64,000 nt of DNA from Pseudohongiella sp. (GTDB taxonomy: Bacteria; Pseudomonadota; Gammaproteobacteria; Pseudomonadales; Pseudohongiellaceae). How positions within the stretch are numbered: the first letter of the stretch is position 1; each line of letters begins with the position of its first letter. The translations under genes and the position numbers were made by a program. Below the pieces are notes generated by a model, which was not told the DNA's origin, made no database searches, and saw only the letters and a list, made by a program, of their open reading frames with translations. Location of the stretch: the NCBI RefSeq assembly GCF_011050365.1, contig NZ_DRFV01000012.1:62001-126000 (forward strand), written 5' to 3'. Positions 1-8,160 of the stretch are shown piece after piece.

Positions 1-174
1 CAACCTCACCAGATGATTCAGCGCGCCGAAGTGATGCTGCGTGAGTCCATCGCCCAATCTGGATTCCAATAACGTGCGACTGAGCTGGGCAATAATGCCG
101 ATCTCGTTCAACATGTCGAACATGAGCTGCGCGCCACCGTTCTGTTGTATGTCAGGTAACTCTGATTTTTTCAT
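1..174 (-). CDS. MarR-family transcriptional regulator, N-terminal part (runs off the window)
   Basis: Read on the minus strand from an ATG at 174, the 58 codons reach the window edge without a stop. The start is Met-Lys-Lys-Ser-Glu-Leu and continues through MFDMLNEIGIIAQLSRTLLE to a segment ending HHFGALNHLVRL. This is the first helices of the MarR dimerisation region leading into the winged helix. It overlaps the end of the upstream nitroreductase-like gene by 23 bases, so the two are probably co-transcribed and translationally coupled. MarR proteins usually repress their own operon in response to phenolic or oxidative ligands; that role here is inferred. The DNA-binding half is outside the window. 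Confidence 0.75.
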   Translation of the reverse strand, partial: MKKSELPDIQQNGGAQLMFDMLNEIGIIAQLSRTLLESRLGDGLTQHHFGALNHLVRL

Positions 175-1333
175 CAAGGCTCCAGCGGGGTGTGGGGGGA
201 ACAGCTGCAGCATACCCCAAACGGCCCAACATCTGAACGGTTTCGCCGTCGTTGGCCAGCAGCTGATGTCCGCGTTGATAGTGCGTTTGCATCTGCGGAT
301 ACTCCTGCAGGCACTGACTGACAGGGTGTAGCGCCATGCCTTGTTGTGTCGTGGTCAAATTGAGTCGCAGCCACGCCTGGCCAGCTGCGATCTGGCTTTC
401 CCGACTATTGTCGGCGGTGGTCAGCCAGACAAAAGCCGGGGTGGCGGCAAACATGTCCTGATACATATTCAAACCGGTCTGATAGGCCAGTGTGCCTGGT
501 GTTGCAAGATCACCCGGGCTGATCAGGCCCAGGCGCTGAAGTCCTTCCAGCGGCATGCCACCAATATCAATACCATCGGGTGTCGCATTGATGGCGGTTT
601 TGCCAAAGCGCATCAGGTCTATGCTTTCCTGCAACGTGGCGGGTGTTTCGTACTCGACCTGAAATGCGTTCCAGATCAGCTCGCGTAACCTGGCAACTTG
701 TTCAGGACTGCGTGTGCCGGCAAATCTGACCCCAGCGACTGCCTGCGACAGGGCCACGATATTACTGTCATTAACCGCTTTTCCCATGTCAAACGGTTCT
801 TTGGTTGATCGCCGTGATGAGACAAAATTGAACAGGGGGTCAGGCTGGACCTGGCCAGGTCGGAAGCGTACTTTGGCAACCGGTCGTGCGCTGATCAGTT
901 GCGAATCGGCTCCGTCAGGGAACAGAGTGACGTCGATGTCATAGCCTTGCGCTGACGCTGCGATGCGCATCAACTCCAGAAAACCACCTAAACCGATAGT
1001 CAGTTGGCGATCAAACGGGTCGGTTTCGGGCAAACGTCGATCCGGGTCTGCCAGCAGCGTTACCATGTCGGGCTCACTCAGATCGACCATCCATGGCTGC
1101 AGGTTGTGGGGGTTGGGCGCCAGTATTGCGTATGACAGGGCAAAGCGACGCGGTTCAGCAAATTGTCCCGCCTCTGCCCACGGAGCCAGCGCTGCCTTGG
1201 GTGTTCGGGTGAGCGAAAAACCAGCGAGACCGGCGCCTGCGGCAAGGATGACGCCGCCGCCGACCGTTGCGATAAACTGTCTTCGGGATAGCAATGGTCG
1301 CGATGTAGCTGAATGTTTGTCTGAACTGGACAT
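152..1333 (-). CDS. Nitroreductase-family protein with twin-arginine signal
   Basis: A protein of 393 residues. A start at 1333 is preferred to the upstream 1357 because GGAGG lies 8 bases before that ATG. The N-terminus carries a twin-arginine signal (LSRRQFIATVGG followed by an alanine/glycine-rich hydrophobic stretch), so export in folded form, probably with bound flavin, is likely. The body resembles the Acg-like branch of nitroreductase-fold proteins: an N-terminal ALSYAILAPNPHNLQPW motif typical of FMN binding, SSRRSTKEPFD in the middle, and a late GQAWLRLNLTTTQQGMALHPVSQ segment. The substrate is unknown. It is followed by an overlapping MarR gene, which suggests control by small aromatic or redox signals. 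Confidence 0.75.
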   Translation of the reverse strand: MSSSDKHSATSRPLLSRRQFIATVGGGVILAAGAGLAGFSLTRTPKAALAPWAEAGQFAEPRRFALSYAILAPNPHNLQPWMVDLSEPDMVTLLADPDRRLPETDPFDRQLTIGLGGFLELMRIAASAQGYDIDVTLFPDGADSQLISARPVAKVRFRPGQVQPDPLFNFVSSRRSTKEPFDMGKAVNDSNIVALSQAVAGVRFAGTRSPEQVARLRELIWNAFQVEYETPATLQESIDLMRFGKTAINATPDGIDIGGMPLEGLQRLGLISPGDLATPGTLAYQTGLNMYQDMFAATPAFVWLTTADNSRESQIAAGQAWLRLNLTTTQQGMALHPVSQCLQEYPQMQTHYQRGHQLLANDGETVQMLGRLGYAAAVPPTPRWSLDEKIRVT

Positions 1334-1368
1334 GATGCTTGCCTCCGGGCAGGTCAACAGGAAAATCC

Positions 1369-1397
1369 ATCATATAGTACGATATCGAATCAAACAA
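1369..1397 (-). promoter_or_regulatory. Promoter for the nitroreductase-marR unit with internal palindrome
   Basis: On the minus strand, TTGTTT (1392-1397) and TATGAT (1369-1374) are separated by 17 bases and lie about 36 bases before the start at 1333. The spacer contains the 8-base palindrome CGATATCG (1380-1387). This is a plausible place for autoregulation by the MarR protein of the same unit. Site function is inferred. Confidence 0.5.
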
Positions 1398-1556
1398 GTC
1401 CGACATGGTACTAAAATGCCTTTCCTATTTGATGATCCAGATCAACCAGCGACCTCGTCGGTAGCATTAAAGTAACGGGACACAAGGGCATTATCGATCA
1501 CGCCATCGTGAGGCTCAAATGCGCGACAAAAACCAAATCATTGAGGAGAACTGAAC

Positions 1557-1700
1557 ATGTCCAGAGAAGCAGGTGAACGTTACCGTTGTGAGTCGTGTAA
1601 AGCAGAGCTGGTGTATGAAGTGGGGTGCCCTTGTCCCGACAAGATGGCACATTCAGAAATTTGCTGTGGCGCGCAAATGGTCAAGGTCGACAAGCAATAA
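1557..1700 (+). CDS. 47-residue Cys-rich (zinc-ribbon-like) small protein
   Basis: A short ORF with a strong AGGAG 8 bases before its ATG. The 47 residues contain Cys11-x2-Cys14, then Cys24-Pro-Cys26 and Cys36-Cys37, with His32 between them. The pattern suggests a small metal site (zinc ribbon or rubredoxin/desulfoferrodoxin-like knuckle), but I do not recognise a named family. It stands alone between the nitroreductase unit on the other strand and the padR gene 319 bases downstream. The SD and regular cysteine spacing argue that it is a real gene. Redox or metal binding is an inference. Confidence 0.6.
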   Translation: MSREAGERYRCESCKAELVYEVGCPCPDKMAHSEICCGAQMVKVDKQ

Positions 1701-1969
1701 ACCGCTTAAATGCCCGGGCGGTGTTACCCGCCTGGTGAGCACAGCGTTAGTTCGGATTACGGTCGGGTGCCAGCTGAATTCTGGCACTTTCCGACTCATG
1801 CCATCAGTGTTTTCTCCCGCCAATCATTGCCGTGCTGGCAGATCTCAGGGCATTCAGACCTGAGACCCTGTTCCCGATTGCTGACATTTATTTCTCTCTA
1901 TCCTGTTAATAAATCTAGAGATAGATCACTATTTATGTGTTTCTTGCAAAGCCTTCGTGTCCGGTTTAG

Positions 1970-2003
1970 TATAATGCTATGTGCTGCACAGTATGTGGCA
2001 TAC
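1970..2003 (+). promoter_or_regulatory. padR promoter region with inverted repeat
   Basis: TATAAT lies at 1970-1975. A weak TTGCAA (1944-1949) is 20 bases upstream, longer than ideal. Downstream is a perfect inverted repeat, GTATG-3-CATAC (1991-2003), that would overlap the start of transcription and is a candidate PadR operator. The rest of the 1701-2018 gap holds only a short GGCGG/CCGCC hairpin near 1719-1735 with no T tract; I see no gene there. Confidence 0.4.
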
Positions 2004-2018
2004 AGTATGAGGTAATTG

Positions 2019-2366
2019 ATGACCGCAGCGCAGCTGGACAAAATGCGACTCGAACTACGCCGCGGAGTGCTGGTGCTCGCGGTACTGGCGTCACTGAAGC
2101 AGCCGCACTACGGCTACTCGCTGCGCAGACAACTGCAGGACAGGGGCATTGATATTGATGAAGGCACCTTGTATCCCCTGATTCGCCGCCTGGCAGATCA
2201 GGAATTGCTGAACAGTGAGTGGCGTCAGGGAGAGGGCCGTGAGCGGCGCTACTATCAACTGTCAGACCTGGGGACTGAACTACTGGGGCAGTTAAGTGAT
2301 GAGTGGCAACAATTAAACGGGGCGCTGAGCAATATACTGGGCGGCGCGGCAGAGGAGACAGACTGA
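2019..2366 (+). CDS. PadR-family transcriptional regulator
   Basis: About 115 residues, start ATG at 2019 (an in-frame ATG at 2043 is an alternative, and the SD-like GAGG is close to the first). The motif GVLVLAVLASLKQPHYGYSLRRQLQDRG is followed by the wing ... EGTLYPLIRRLADQELL and ERRYYQLSDLG, diagnostic of the PadR winged helix. Only a short C-terminal helix follows, as in the small PadR class. Its stop overlaps the ATG of the next gene (TGATG), which encodes a membrane protein. PadR regulators often control such a partner, so local autoregulation is likely. Confidence 0.85.
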   Translation: MTAAQLDKMRLELRRGVLVLAVLASLKQPHYGYSLRRQLQDRGIDIDEGTLYPLIRRLADQELLNSEWRQGEGRERRYYQLSDLGTELLGQLSDEWQQLNGALSNILGGAAEETD

Positions 2367-3310
2367 TGGATCTGGTTGCGCGTTATGTGGCTGCTGTGCA
2401 GCGCGAATTACCCGAGGCCAAGCGTGATGAGATTGGTCGGGAATTAAAAGCCAATATTATGGATAAGCTGGATGGCATGGCTGAGCAGCATGGCTCGCTG
2501 ACAGAGGCGGACATCGCAGGGGTTCTGAAACAGATGGGCCGACCGCGTGCAGTGGCGCAGCAATTTGCGCCGCCGCAGCCACTGATCCGTCTCAGCTATA
2601 TGCCGTTGTATCAGTACACCTTGTTTTTGGTGCTGGGCATTCTGTTTCTGTTGCAGGTTGTAGAAACCACTATCAATTGGGTGTCCAGCAGTGACATGGG
2701 GCTGGTGCAGTATCTGTTCAGGCTGGCTGCCGGGTTTCTGGATGATGTCATTTTTGCTTTTGCCAGTATCACGGCAGCATTCTGGTTCATGTCACGCCAG
2801 CCTTCTGCCAAACCAGAAGATTGCACCACCGACTGGCACCCTGAGCAACTGCCCAAGGCAGGTCCGAGCTGGCAGCATATCTCCCTGCAGGATACTTTTA
2901 CCGATCTGGCGACTTACCTGTTCCTGCTGGTGGTGATCTGGTACCCGATGTGGATGTCGGCGGAGCAGTTGGACAGCAGCCGTCTGCTGCTGACTGACCA
3001 CGCGTATTTGTGGCTTAAATGGGCCAGTCCGCTAGCTGTGCTGGGACTCGCATTGGGTATCTGGCAATTGCAGCAACGCCTGTGGAGTCGTGCCATGCTG
3101 ATCAGTAACCTTGTGCTCAACTGTGCCCTGACTGCTGTTATCCTCGGGCTGGCGGCCAGTGGGCGGCTGCTTCAGCTTGATGTCGAACGATGGCACGGTG
3201 TGTTTGAGTTGTATCAACTCGAACGCGCGGCCGTCACATCACTGATTATTATTGCCATGTTCCCATTGTGGGAGGTGGGCCGGGATCTGCTGCGGCTGCG
3301 CAAGCTATGA
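2366..3310 (+). CDS. PadR-associated HAAS-like membrane protein
   Basis: 314 residues from the ATG that overlaps the padR stop. The first 75 residues form a soluble helical domain (RYVAAVQRELPEAKRDEIGRE, then a segment like TEADIAGVLKQMGRPRAVAQQF) of the HAAS/permease-prefix type found next to PadR regulators. The rest has about five or six hydrophobic segments (roughly residues 80-100, 120-145, 180-200, 220-240, 250-275, 290-305). The family is usually thought to be a signalling or sensory partner of PadR; substrate or ligand is unknown. An upstream in-frame ATG at 2303 exists but lies inside padR and is less likely. Confidence 0.7.
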   Translation: MDLVARYVAAVQRELPEAKRDEIGRELKANIMDKLDGMAEQHGSLTEADIAGVLKQMGRPRAVAQQFAPPQPLIRLSYMPLYQYTLFLVLGILFLLQVVETTINWVSSSDMGLVQYLFRLAAGFLDDVIFAFASITAAFWFMSRQPSAKPEDCTTDWHPEQLPKAGPSWQHISLQDTFTDLATYLFLLVVIWYPMWMSAEQLDSSRLLLTDHAYLWLKWASPLAVLGLALGIWQLQQRLWSRAMLISNLVLNCALTAVILGLAASGRLLQLDVERWHGVFELYQLERAAVTSLIIIAMFPLWEVGRDLLRLRKL

Positions 3311-3385
3311 TAGGCGTGCGATATGAATACGATAGAAATTGTTCAGTCCGGAAATGTGGCCCGGATTCAGCCAGCAGTCCAATCT

Positions 3386-3421
3386 ATCAGACCGGCCATC
3401 AGACCGGCCATCAGACCGGGC
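3386..3421 (+). repeat. Three tandem 12-base repeats
   Basis: ATCAGACCGGCC occurs at 3386-3397 and 3398-3409, and a third copy with one change at 3410-3421. They sit in the 206-base gap between the HAAS-like gene and the TPR gene. The same stretch is part of a 57-codon open frame (3323-3496), in which the repeat reads Ile-Arg-Pro-Ala; that frame has no convincing SD and is not called as a gene. Confidence 0.8.
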
Positions 3422-3516
3422 CTGTCATCAGCACACTACCGGTATGGCGACTCAGTCGCGCCATTCGCGTTATACTTCGTGCCCGCGATTGAATGAAAAC
3501 AACAACGGAGCGCGCT

Positions 3517-5175
3517 ATGAAACGAATGCTGTTTATTCTTGTCTTCCTGTCAGGTTTTGTCTCTGTCACGCCAGCACTGGCGCAGGATCAGTCATTGGCA
3601 ATACTGGTGCCAGGCGGTGGCACCTACAGTCGACCAACCTCCATAGACAACCCGGAAGCACAGGCCTTCTTTGACCAGGGGCTGCGTATGGCCTGGAGTT
3701 TCTATTTCCCGGAATCCATTGCCTCGTATCAGGAAGCCGCGCGTTTGGCGCCGGACAATCCGATGCCGCACTGGGGGCTGGCACATGCCGCCGGTCCCAA
3801 CCCCAACAGCCGTTATGCCAATCTGCCGGATGATCCGCAAGGCGCCGGTCTGGCCGCCATTCGTCGGGCGTTGGAACTGTCAAACAATGGCACCGCCAAA
3901 GAGCAGGCCATGATCAATGCCTTGTTTGTCCTGTACAACAAAGATGCCATTCCGGATGACCGGGAACGTGATGCCGCCTATTTGAATGCCATGGGCGAGC
4001 TGCATCAGGCGTATCCCGATGATCCCGATATTGCCACGGTTTATGCCGAAGCCTACATGAACACGACGCGCTGGGACTATTGGGGCCCGGACGGCGTGGC
4101 CAAAGCCGGTACGGCAACGGCACAAATGGCACTGGAAACGGCGATGGCTGTGGAACATGATCATCCGGGCGCCAATCATCTGTATATTCACCTGATGGAA
4201 GCATCTTCGCAGCCTGAGCTGGCGATGCCCGCTGCACAAAAACTGGAGTCGATTGTGCCGATTTCCGGGCACATGGTGCACATGCCAGGCCACATCTACC
4301 TGCGGGTCGGCGAATACGAAAAAGCCGTCAGCACCAACGAACGCTCGCAGATTGTGGATCAGCAATTTGCCGAACTCTGGGGTGATACCAATTTTCCGAC
4401 TATTGGTACCTATTCATTGTCGCATCGATCGCATTCGGCGCACGCACTGGACTTTGTCCGTTATGCCAATATGCTGCAGGGCAACTATGAGCAGGCTGCG
4501 GAAGCGGCGGCTCGCAATGCCGCCAATGCGTCTGCCGCCAGCGGCCGGGGCCAGAAGAACATTGCTCATGAGTGGGTTATAGACAAAGTGTTTGCGCAGT
4601 GGGACAAGATACATGCGGATCATGCCGCCAATCTGGAAAACGCTTCCACCCCTTATCTGCGTGGCATGCTCAGTTATGTGATGGGAAGCGCGCATGTTGC
4701 CAAAGGTCATACAGCCGCGGCGCAACAAGAGCTGAACAATATCAACGCGCAGATTGCGGCGGATGATGTGGATGTGGGGGTTGGGCCGACGCCTGCCTCG
4801 CATGTGTTGACGTTGGCCATGCATGCCCTGATGGGCGAGATGGAAGAAGCCCGGGGCAATCTTGATGCCGCCATCGCGCACTATGAGCAGGCGGTGCAAT
4901 ACCATGACAACCTGAACTACACTGAGCCACCAGACTGGTCGCAGTCTGTTCGTCTGTATCTGGGAGCAGTCTTGCTGGATGCCAATCGCCCTGAAGCTGC
5001 CGAGGCAGTGTACCGCAAGGACCTGGAATGGAATCAGCAAAATGGCTGGGCCAACTTTGGGCTGTATCAGGCACTCGCTGCACAGGGCAGAACGGCTGAG
5101 GCGGCCATCGTCTATCGTCAGTATCTGGACCAGTGGCGCAATGCCGATGTGACACTGACGCGGTCGCGATTATAG
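3517..5175 (+). CDS. Secreted tetratricopeptide-repeat protein
   Basis: About 552 residues from the ATG at 3517. This start is chosen over 3493 because GGAG lies 8 bases before it and it begins directly with a signal peptide (MKRMLFILVFLSGFVSVTPALA, cleavage after ALA). TPR-like helices lie around residues 35-90, 260-300 and 410-540. The middle contains a conserved histidine-rich region (HDHPGANHLYIHLMEAS and HMVHMPGHIYLRVG) known in a family of uncharacterised exported TPR proteins. These histidines could bind a metal or heme, but that is speculation. It is monocistronic, with a convergent cryptochrome gene 44 bases downstream. Confidence 0.75.
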   Translation: MKRMLFILVFLSGFVSVTPALAQDQSLAILVPGGGTYSRPTSIDNPEAQAFFDQGLRMAWSFYFPESIASYQEAARLAPDNPMPHWGLAHAAGPNPNSRYANLPDDPQGAGLAAIRRALELSNNGTAKEQAMINALFVLYNKDAIPDDRERDAAYLNAMGELHQAYPDDPDIATVYAEAYMNTTRWDYWGPDGVAKAGTATAQMALETAMAVEHDHPGANHLYIHLMEASSQPELAMPAAQKLESIVPISGHMVHMPGHIYLRVGEYEKAVSTNERSQIVDQQFAELWGDTNFPTIGTYSLSHRSHSAHALDFVRYANMLQGNYEQAAEAAARNAANASAASGRGQKNIAHEWVIDKVFAQWDKIHADHAANLENASTPYLRGMLSYVMGSAHVAKGHTAAAQQELNNINAQIAADDVDVGVGPTPASHVLTLAMHALMGEMEEARGNLDAAIAHYEQAVQYHDNLNYTEPPDWSQSVRLYLGAVLLDANRPEAAEAVYRKDLEWNQQNGWANFGLYQALAAQGRTAEAAIVYRQYLDQWRNADVTLTRSRL

Positions 5176-5219
5176 TGGCTGTGCAGGGTCGAGAGTGAAC
5201 AGGTCATAACGGCGGCAGA

Positions 5220-6560
5220 TCAGCTTATCGGCCAGTCTGCCGCATCCACCGAGTCCAGCGCCAGCTCCGGCGCATCGGGCGCCCAACGCGCAATATAGGC
5301 GCCCTGTGGATCGTAGAGGGCGGTCTGTTTATCGATGTCAAAATGTCTGCCGCCGCGTGGATCGACACCCACGCCGGCGATGTACTGCCAGTTGCCCCAG
5401 TTGACGGCAACATCATAATCGATCAGCTGGTGCTCAAACCACGCCGCTCCATAACGCCAGTCCATGGCCAGCTCATGGATAAAGCAACTGGCGGCAATCT
5501 GGCGGCCGCGGTTGGACAGGTAGCCGGTTTCTTTCAATTGACGCATGCAGGCGTTCACCAGCGGCCAGGGTGTATTGCCGTGGCACCACTTCTGATAGCG
5601 CTCCGGGTGCAGGCAGCCGTGCTGGGGTTTGTCTGACAGTCCTTTCAACGTATAAAGCGTGTCGCCTTGTGCCAGCGCCAACCATTGATAGTACTCGCGC
5701 CATAGCAACTCAAAAAACAGCCATTGCGTTGATTCATTGCTGCCATGTTTCTGTTCATAGGTGCGTAAGGTCTGCGCGCCCCGCCGGACTGACAGACAAC
5801 CCTGGTTCAGCCACGGCGACAACTTTGAGGAATTTGTCCAGCCATCCAGCTCATTGCGGGTTTCCTTGTAGCTGGATGGCAGTGTGCCGCTAAAATAATC
5901 GTGCAGATGTTGCTTGCCAGCAGCTTCGCCACCACCCATGGCCGCGATGCTGTTTTTGGTCTGCGATACGGCAGGTCGGCGGTAACTGGCGGGAATCCAG
6001 TCCGGCTGCTGGTGAGCCGGCACCGCTCTGAGTACGGGGCGTGGCAGCGACATGGGGGCTTGCGCAGGCGCCGGCACTGGCAGCTGCTCGGCCTGTTTAC
6101 GATAGGAAGTAAAGCCGGTCAGGAGCTGGGCCGGCGTCACAGGGAGCTGCTGCTGGTCAAACAGCGTGGTGCTGTCGATCTCTTCGATTTGAAGTTTGGG
6201 GAAGCGTTCCGCCAGGAACCTGAGCACTTTGCGTTCATCGCTGCCGAACTGCCGGCTGCATACCAGGCGATTGATCTTGTGTTTGGCTATCAACCCGATG
6301 AGCTGCTGTTCCGGGTAACCGAACTCGACATAGAGATGCTGGTTCAGGGTGGTCAGGGCGGCGGACAGATCATCCAGCGACTGCTGCAGGAAGTGCCAGC
6401 GGTGGTGGCCCATGGAGCTGATGTGATAGCGGTGCGGATTGAACCAGCGTTGATCGACGCAAAACACACAGAGCAGGGCATCACTCTGTGCGGCGCGGGT
6501 CAGGGCCGGGTTGTCATCCAGTCTCAGGTCCTGTGTGAACCAGTAAAGCGTTGTCAGCAT
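5220..6560 (-). CDS. DASH-type cryptochrome / photolyase-like protein
   Basis: 446 residues with the photolyase layout: an N-terminal alpha/beta domain starting LYWFTQDLRLDDNPALTRA, a variable linker, then the FAD-binding helical domain with YKETRNELDGWTNSSKLSPW, WLFFELLWREYYQW, MDWRYGAAWFEHQLIDYDV, NWGNWQYIAGVGVDPRGGR and FDIDKQTALYDPQGAYI. These signatures and the length fit the Cry-DASH branch, which binds FAD and a folate antenna and acts on UV lesions in single-stranded DNA or in light signalling. I use no symbol because DASH and photolyase names vary. It starts at ATG 6560, divergent from the NHL lipoprotein gene with 90 bases between. Confidence 0.85.
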   Translation of the reverse strand: MLTTLYWFTQDLRLDDNPALTRAAQSDALLCVFCVDQRWFNPHRYHISSMGHHRWHFLQQSLDDLSAALTTLNQHLYVEFGYPEQQLIGLIAKHKINRLVCSRQFGSDERKVLRFLAERFPKLQIEEIDSTTLFDQQQLPVTPAQLLTGFTSYRKQAEQLPVPAPAQAPMSLPRPVLRAVPAHQQPDWIPASYRRPAVSQTKNSIAAMGGGEAAGKQHLHDYFSGTLPSSYKETRNELDGWTNSSKLSPWLNQGCLSVRRGAQTLRTYEQKHGSNESTQWLFFELLWREYYQWLALAQGDTLYTLKGLSDKPQHGCLHPERYQKWCHGNTPWPLVNACMRQLKETGYLSNRGRQIAASCFIHELAMDWRYGAAWFEHQLIDYDVAVNWGNWQYIAGVGVDPRGGRHFDIDKQTALYDPQGAYIARWAPDAPELALDSVDAADWPIS

Positions 6561-6650
6561 TGCGTTATCCTGCGGTCTCGGTTGACCTGTTGGTTCTGGG
6601 GAGTATGCTTAACGGGGCATGGCATTACAACAATAAGGAGCAAATGACCC

Positions 6651-7796
6651 ATGACTGATACGACCAGATTCCCGAAACCGATTTTTATGGCAGCCGCTGT
6701 TGCCGTTGCGGTCCTGTTTACCGGTTGCGCCAATAATGCGGCGAACAGTGGTAACAGTATCAGCGGGGAAGGCATGTCCAACCCCAACCCGGTGGTTACC
6801 CGAAATTGGGGTGAGCTGCCCGAAGGCCGGGAATGGGGGTCGACCGCCGGTGTTGATATCGATCCGTTTGACGGTCATGTGTGGGCATACGAGCGCTGTG
6901 GCGCCGGCAGTTTTGGCTCGGGAGTGCCAATTAACTGCCATACCAATCTGGTGGCACCCATCTTCAAATTCGATCGCAATACCGGTGAGGTACTGGCAAA
7001 TTTTGGTGCCGGCATCATGGTGACGCCGCACGGTATCCATGTCGACGATGAAGGCTATGTATGGGTGACTGACTTTGCCACCAACGACGAAGGCACCAAG
7101 GGCCAACAGGTACACAAATTCAGCCCCACGGGTGAGTTGTTGCTGAGCCTGGGCACACCGGGTCGAACGGGCAATGACAGCCGCCACTTTAACCAGCCTA
7201 ATGATGTCGTTGTGGGCCCTGATGGCAGTATCTACGTCTCGGATGGCCACAGCGGTCAGGGCATGACGACCAACCAGGCCATGGCCGAAGGACGTGCCAA
7301 CGGCCTGACCGCGCGCGTCATGAAATTCGCGCCAGACGGCACGTTTATCAAGCAGTGGGGCCAGATTGGCGTGCGACATGGTGAGTTCCGCACACCGCAT
7401 GCGCTGGATTTTGATTCACAGGGGCGTCTTTGGGTTGCTGACCGGGGCAATCATCGCCTTGAGATTTTCGATCAGGATGGCAACTATCTGGAGTCGCGCT
7501 ATATGTTCAGCCGCGTCAGCGGAATCTTTATCACCGATGATGACATGCTGTATGCCATTGATTCGGAATCCAGTCCGACCAACCATGTGGGATGGCGCAA
7601 TGGCGTTCGTATCGGGCATATCGATCATGATCATGTGACGGGGTTCATTCCGCCTTTTGAGCGCGAGGATCGCGTTTATCAGGGCACCGCCGGTGAGGGT
7701 GTGGCCGTGGATGCCGACGGCAATGTGTTCGCTGCCGAAGGCCCCAATTCTTTGAATCAGGCGGGAGGGGCGTTTACCAGATACTCGGTCGATTGA
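6651..7796 (+). CDS. NHL-repeat beta-propeller lipoprotein (amidating-lyase-like)
   Basis: 381 residues. The N-terminus is a lipoprotein signal ending LFTGC (Cys about 25), so the protein is probably lipid-anchored in the envelope. The body has repeated NHL strands, for example GIHVDDEGYVWVTDFATND, NDVVVGPDGSIYVSDGHSG and ALDFDSQGRLWVADRGNHR, which fit a six-bladed propeller similar to peptidyl-hydroxyglycine alpha-amidating lyase and related esterase-like proteins. Histidines and tyrosines that ligate metal in the lyase may be present (TPHGIHV, RTPHALDF), but activity is unproven. AAGGAG lies 11 bases before the ATG. It stands alone on the plus strand. Confidence 0.7.
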   Translation: MTDTTRFPKPIFMAAAVAVAVLFTGCANNAANSGNSISGEGMSNPNPVVTRNWGELPEGREWGSTAGVDIDPFDGHVWAYERCGAGSFGSGVPINCHTNLVAPIFKFDRNTGEVLANFGAGIMVTPHGIHVDDEGYVWVTDFATNDEGTKGQQVHKFSPTGELLLSLGTPGRTGNDSRHFNQPNDVVVGPDGSIYVSDGHSGQGMTTNQAMAEGRANGLTARVMKFAPDGTFIKQWGQIGVRHGEFRTPHALDFDSQGRLWVADRGNHRLEIFDQDGNYLESRYMFSRVSGIFITDDDMLYAIDSESSPTNHVGWRNGVRIGHIDHDHVTGFIPPFEREDRVYQGTAGEGVAVDADGNVFAAEGPNSLNQAGGAFTRYSVD

Positions 7797-7829
7797 GCGG
7801 GGCCGGAATGCAGGCAGGTGCATGATCCA

Positions 7830-8006
7830 TCATGGTGGGAAATGCACCAGTTCCCGCTTCACAACTTCCAGCAACAATCGACGCAGGCGCTGTTTGCCGT
7901 GGTTGTCGACACTGTGCATATCCTCCAGACTGACCACCCGGGCCTGCAGCAGTCGCCGGATTGTGGTCAGATCCATTTCCAATACAATGCTGTTTTCGTT
8001 GCGCAT
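7830..8006 (-). CDS. 58-residue protein behind a Fur box, unknown function
   Basis: A minus-strand ORF of 58 codons beginning MRNENSIVLEMDLTTIRRLL and ending VKRELVHFPP. It has no cysteine, signal or membrane segment; about residues 10-54 look like two amphipathic helices rich in Leu and Arg. Only a weak GAGAG precedes the ATG. A Fur-like site lies 48 bases upstream, so expression should rise in iron limitation. It is not HemP or a bacterioferritin-associated ferredoxin by sequence. The downstream end faces the NHL lipoprotein gene and the upstream end follows valS. I do not recognise the family; a regulatory or chaperone-like small protein is possible but unsupported. Confidence 0.6.
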   Translation of the reverse strand: MRNENSIVLEMDLTTIRRLLQARVVSLEDMHSVDNHGKQRLRRLLLEVVKRELVHFPP

Positions 8007-8053
8007 GAGCTGGATTTCTCTCGGTGGATGATGATTGGTACACTCATCCTAAT

Positions 8054-8072
8054 GCGAAAGATTCTCATTTGC
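8054..8072 (-). promoter_or_regulatory. Fur box
   Basis: Read on the minus strand the 19 bases are GCAAATGAGAATCTTTCGC, matching 13 of 19 positions of GATAATGATAATCATTATC, including the central AATGA-AATC-TT core. It lies 48 bases upstream of the 58-codon ORF at 7830-8006. No other start codon is better placed, so iron-dependent repression of that ORF is the simplest reading. Confidence 0.65.
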
Positions 8073-8160
8073 AATAGCCGTGTTGGCGATCGGGCAGACA
8101 ACCACAAATATATGGTTATCTACCCGTGGTGCCGTTGCATGTGGCTGGTGTCATATGAAG

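Noticed and set aside
3323-3496. 57-codon ORF before the TPR gene as a gene
   Set aside because: No convincing SD; the repeat-driven frame may be chance. Kept only as an observation.
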